Part shown: piece after piece, positions 5,798 through 7,213 of the stretch | Numbering within the stretch: the stretch's first letter is position 1 | How the letters are laid out: the number at the start of each line of letters is the position of its first letter | NCBI GenBank assembly: GCA_028718405.1 | Contig: JAQULV010000063.1 | Coordinates: 1 to 7,213, forward strand | Reading direction: 5' to 3' | Length of the DNA stretch: 7,213 nucleotides | From: Smithellaceae bacterium | Lineage (GTDB): Bacteria > Desulfobacterota > Syntrophia > Syntrophales > JAQULV01 | Notes under the pieces: generated by a model | Database searches by the model: none | What the model was told of the DNA's origin: nothing | What the model saw: only the letters and a program-made list of their open reading frames with translations | Position numbers and translations under genes: made by a program

Positions 5798-6751
5798 TTG
5801 GGCGCCCGGGAAAGAACAAAACTCATCATGATCGCGGGCCCGACGGCCGCAGGGAAGACCGCGCTTTCCGTGGATCTTGCCGAGATCTTCGGGGGCGAGG
5901 TCGTGAGTGCTGACTCCATGCAGGTATACCGTTTCATGGATATCGGCACGGCCAAGCCCTCCCCGGAAGAGAGGGAAAGGGTTCCCCACCACCTGCTCGA
6001 CGTCGTCAATCCGGACGAACCCTTTAACGCCGACCTCTATGCGCGGATGGCCGGGGCGGCGGTCGAGGGGATATCCGCCTCCGGCAAGATCGCGTTTGTG
6101 GTGGGCGGCGCAGGACTCTACATCAGGGCGCTCACCGAAGGCCTTTGCGCCGGTCCTCCCGCCGATGAGGATCTGCGCAGTTCGTACCGGGCGGAGGCCA
6201 ATCGTTTCGGCGACGATTACCTCTACGAGAAACTCAAGGCCTGCGACATGAAGGCGGCCGCCCTGATCGATCATCGCGATACGCTACGGATCATCCGAGC
6301 CCTGGAAGTAAAGGAATTGACCGGCCGTTCCCTCGTAGAGATCAGGCTTGATTCCCCCCGGGGTATCGACCGCTACGATTGTTTGAAGATCGGCCTCCAT
6401 ATGACCAGAGCTGAACTTTACGGACGGATTGAACGGCGCGCCCTCGAAATGGTATCCGCCGGTTTCCTGGGCGAAGTAGAAGGGCTTTTGTCGCGGGGCT
6501 ATGGAAAGGATCTGAAACCCATGCAGTCCCTGGGCTACAAGCACATGATCGCCCACTGTGAGGGTCGATCCTCTCTGGAGGAGGCCATCGCGCTTATGAC
6601 GAGAGATACGAAGCGCTACGCGAAACGGCAACTGACCTGGTTCAACGCCGACAAGGATATCTCGTGGTATCGGCCGGACGAGAGCGACGCCGTAGCGGCG
6701 AAGGTTAAAGAGTTCCTCCGCCGGCCGCCGAAGAGCGCTCAAAGAGCTTGA
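5798..6751 (+). CDS. miaA: tRNA dimethylallyltransferase MiaA
   Basis: A 317-residue MiaA, close to the usual 300-320. It transfers the dimethylallyl group from DMAPP to N6 of A37 in tRNAs that read codons starting with U, which stabilises codon-anticodon pairing. Visible motifs are the P-loop GPTAAGKT (14-21), SADSMQVYRFMDIGTAKP (38-54 region, with the expected catalytic Asp39), the VGGxGLYIRAL segment (102-112), the LKPMQSLGYKHM region (239-250) and the C-terminal TKRYAKRQLTWF (271-282). The start is TTG at 5798, giving KLIMIAGPTAAGKT with the full first beta-strand. Starting at the ATG at 5828 would cut most of that strand. One oddity is VGGAGLY: the residue aligned with the catalytic Thr101 of E. 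coli MiaA is Ala105 (codon GCA). The gene follows mutL by 7 nt and is probably in its operon. A promoter for the next gene overlaps its stop codon. Confidence 0.96.
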   Translation: MGARERTKLIMIAGPTAAGKTALSVDLAEIFGGEVVSADSMQVYRFMDIGTAKPSPEERERVPHHLLDVVNPDEPFNADLYARMAGAAVEGISASGKIAFVVGGAGLYIRALTEGLCAGPPADEDLRSSYRAEANRFGDDYLYEKLKACDMKAAALIDHRDTLRIIRALEVKELTGRSLVEIRLDSPRGIDRYDCLKIGLHMTRAELYGRIERRALEMVSAGFLGEVEGLLSRGYGKDLKPMQSLGYKHMIAHCEGRSSLEEAIALMTRDTKRYAKRQLTWFNADKDISWYRPDESDAVAAKVKEFLRRPPKSAQRA

Positions 6752-6774
6752 CTTCAAGCGGGGTTGAATATAAT
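6748..6774 (+). promoter_or_regulatory. Sigma70-type promoter for the TPR lipoprotein gene
   Basis: TTGACT (6748-6753) and a perfect TATAAT (6769-6774) are separated by 15 nt, shorter than the ideal 17. The -35 element overlaps the miaA stop codon. A start near 6781 would give a leader of about 89 nt before the ATG at 6870. The leader contains an eight-C run (6816-6823). I see no known riboswitch motif in it. Confidence 0.6.
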
Positions 6775-6869
6775 TAGTAACGATATTTCATAAATCCCAC
6801 GGTCGGGCGGCATGGCCCCCCCCAACGGCTGTTTCCGGGAACTATCGGGCTTCGAGAAAGGAGAAGGTT

Positions 6870-7213
6870 ATGATGAGGCATTTTAATCTCCGCAGATCGT
6901 TTCTTTTCATCGTCATCATTTTGGCGGGGGGACTTATCGCTGCCTGTGCCCCGACGCTCCGACCGGTACAGAGTGAATTGGATACCCCGGCTCACCATGT
7001 CGTTACGGGTATGAAGCTCTTCGAACAGGGAACGTTGGGTGAAGCTCAGCGCGAGTTTGATCTGGCCCTGCAACTCGATCCGAAATTCTCCCAGGCCTAT
7101 ACTGGTACCGCTTTGGTGAAGGCGTACCGCGGCGACTATGACGGTGCCATGGAGGCCCTTGACAAGGCAAAGGGCTACGGCAAGGCCAAGGAAGACAAGC
7201 TGGCCGCCGATAT
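6870..7213 (+). CDS. TPR-repeat lipoprotein, N-terminal part (runs off the window)
   Basis: The first 114 codons of an open frame with no stop before the window ends. AAAGGAG (6857-6863) lies 6 nt before the first of two successive ATGs (6870 and 6873), and either could start translation. Residues 1-25 are a lipoprotein signal peptide: MMRHFNLRR, then a hydrophobic stretch ending in a good lipobox, I-A-A-C26. The +2 residue is Ala, consistent with outer-membrane sorting in the E. coli scheme. From about residue 41 two helix pairs match the tetratricopeptide pattern: AHHVVTGMKLFEQG, EAQREFDLALQLDPKFSQAYTG (58-79), then a second unit with YRGDYDGAMEALDKAK (86-101). TPR lipoproteins usually act as protein-binding adaptors in envelope assembly, secretion or pilus systems. 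The partner cannot be told from this fragment. Its own promoter overlaps the end of miaA, which suggests a separate transcription unit. Confidence 0.85.
   Translation, partial: MMRHFNLRRSFLFIVIILAGGLIAACAPTLRPVQSELDTPAHHVVTGMKLFEQGTLGEAQREFDLALQLDPKFSQAYTGTALVKAYRGDYDGAMEALDKAKGYGKAKEDKLAAD

Noticed and set aside
5828..5830. ATG as the miaA start
   Set aside because: It would begin at residue 11, removing most of the beta-strand before the P-loop, and it lacks a good ribosome binding site. The TTG at 5798 fits the family better.
6746..6759. Hairpin GCTTG-ACTT-CAAGC at the end of miaA as a terminator
   Set aside because: The stem is only 5 bp and no T-tract follows; the bases are better explained by the stop codon and the -35 element.
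1..7213. CRISPR arrays, tRNA/rRNA genes, transposases or attachment sites
   Set aside because: No regularly spaced direct repeats, no cloverleaf-like sequence with CCA-end features, and no transposase or integrase motifs were seen on either strand.

Overview
The window is a GC-rich, densely coded bacterial segment with every supported gene on the + strand. It holds the tail of a dTDP-rhamnose synthesis gene (rfbD/rmlD), a large modular lipoprotein, an exported LPP20-like protein, mutL, miaA, and the start of a TPR lipoprotein. The endonuclease-type MutL, the tight mutL-miaA pair, the LPP20-like protein and the abundance of lipoproteins fit a Gram-negative, deltaproteobacterial-type genome (Desulfobacterota/Thermodesulfobacteriota, perhaps near Syntrophales or Geobacterales). 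That placement is an inference from gene style and not from a marker gene.

Layout: (1) 1-2926 is a translationally coupled pair. The last 65 codons of RmlD overlap by ATGA the start of a 909-residue lipoprotein made of a DUF799/GNA1162-like domain, Ig/FnIII-like domains and two tandem right-handed beta-helix modules. (2) 2927-3054 is a short intergenic region with a possible terminator and a weak promoter. (3) 3055-3930 is an exported LPP20/FlgT-like protein with a Pro/Ala linker and an unassigned C-terminal domain, closed by a strong intrinsic terminator. (4) 4009-6751 is the mutL-miaA housekeeping pair, both starting at TTG and 7 nt apart. The mutL ribosome binding site follows the terminator T-tract almost directly. 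(5) 6748-6774 is a good sigma70-type promoter overlapping the miaA stop codon, leading into a new lipoprotein gene that runs off the window.

Functionally there are two themes: cell-envelope proteins (rhamnose precursor synthesis plus three exported proteins, two of them lipoproteins) and nucleic-acid maintenance (mismatch repair and tRNA A37 prenylation). I see no mobile element, CRISPR array, tRNA or rRNA. No clearly new biological system is evident. The best candidates for a second look are the DUF799-beta-helix fusion protein, the Ala in place of a conserved Thr in MiaA, and the terminator placed directly before the mutL ribosome binding site.
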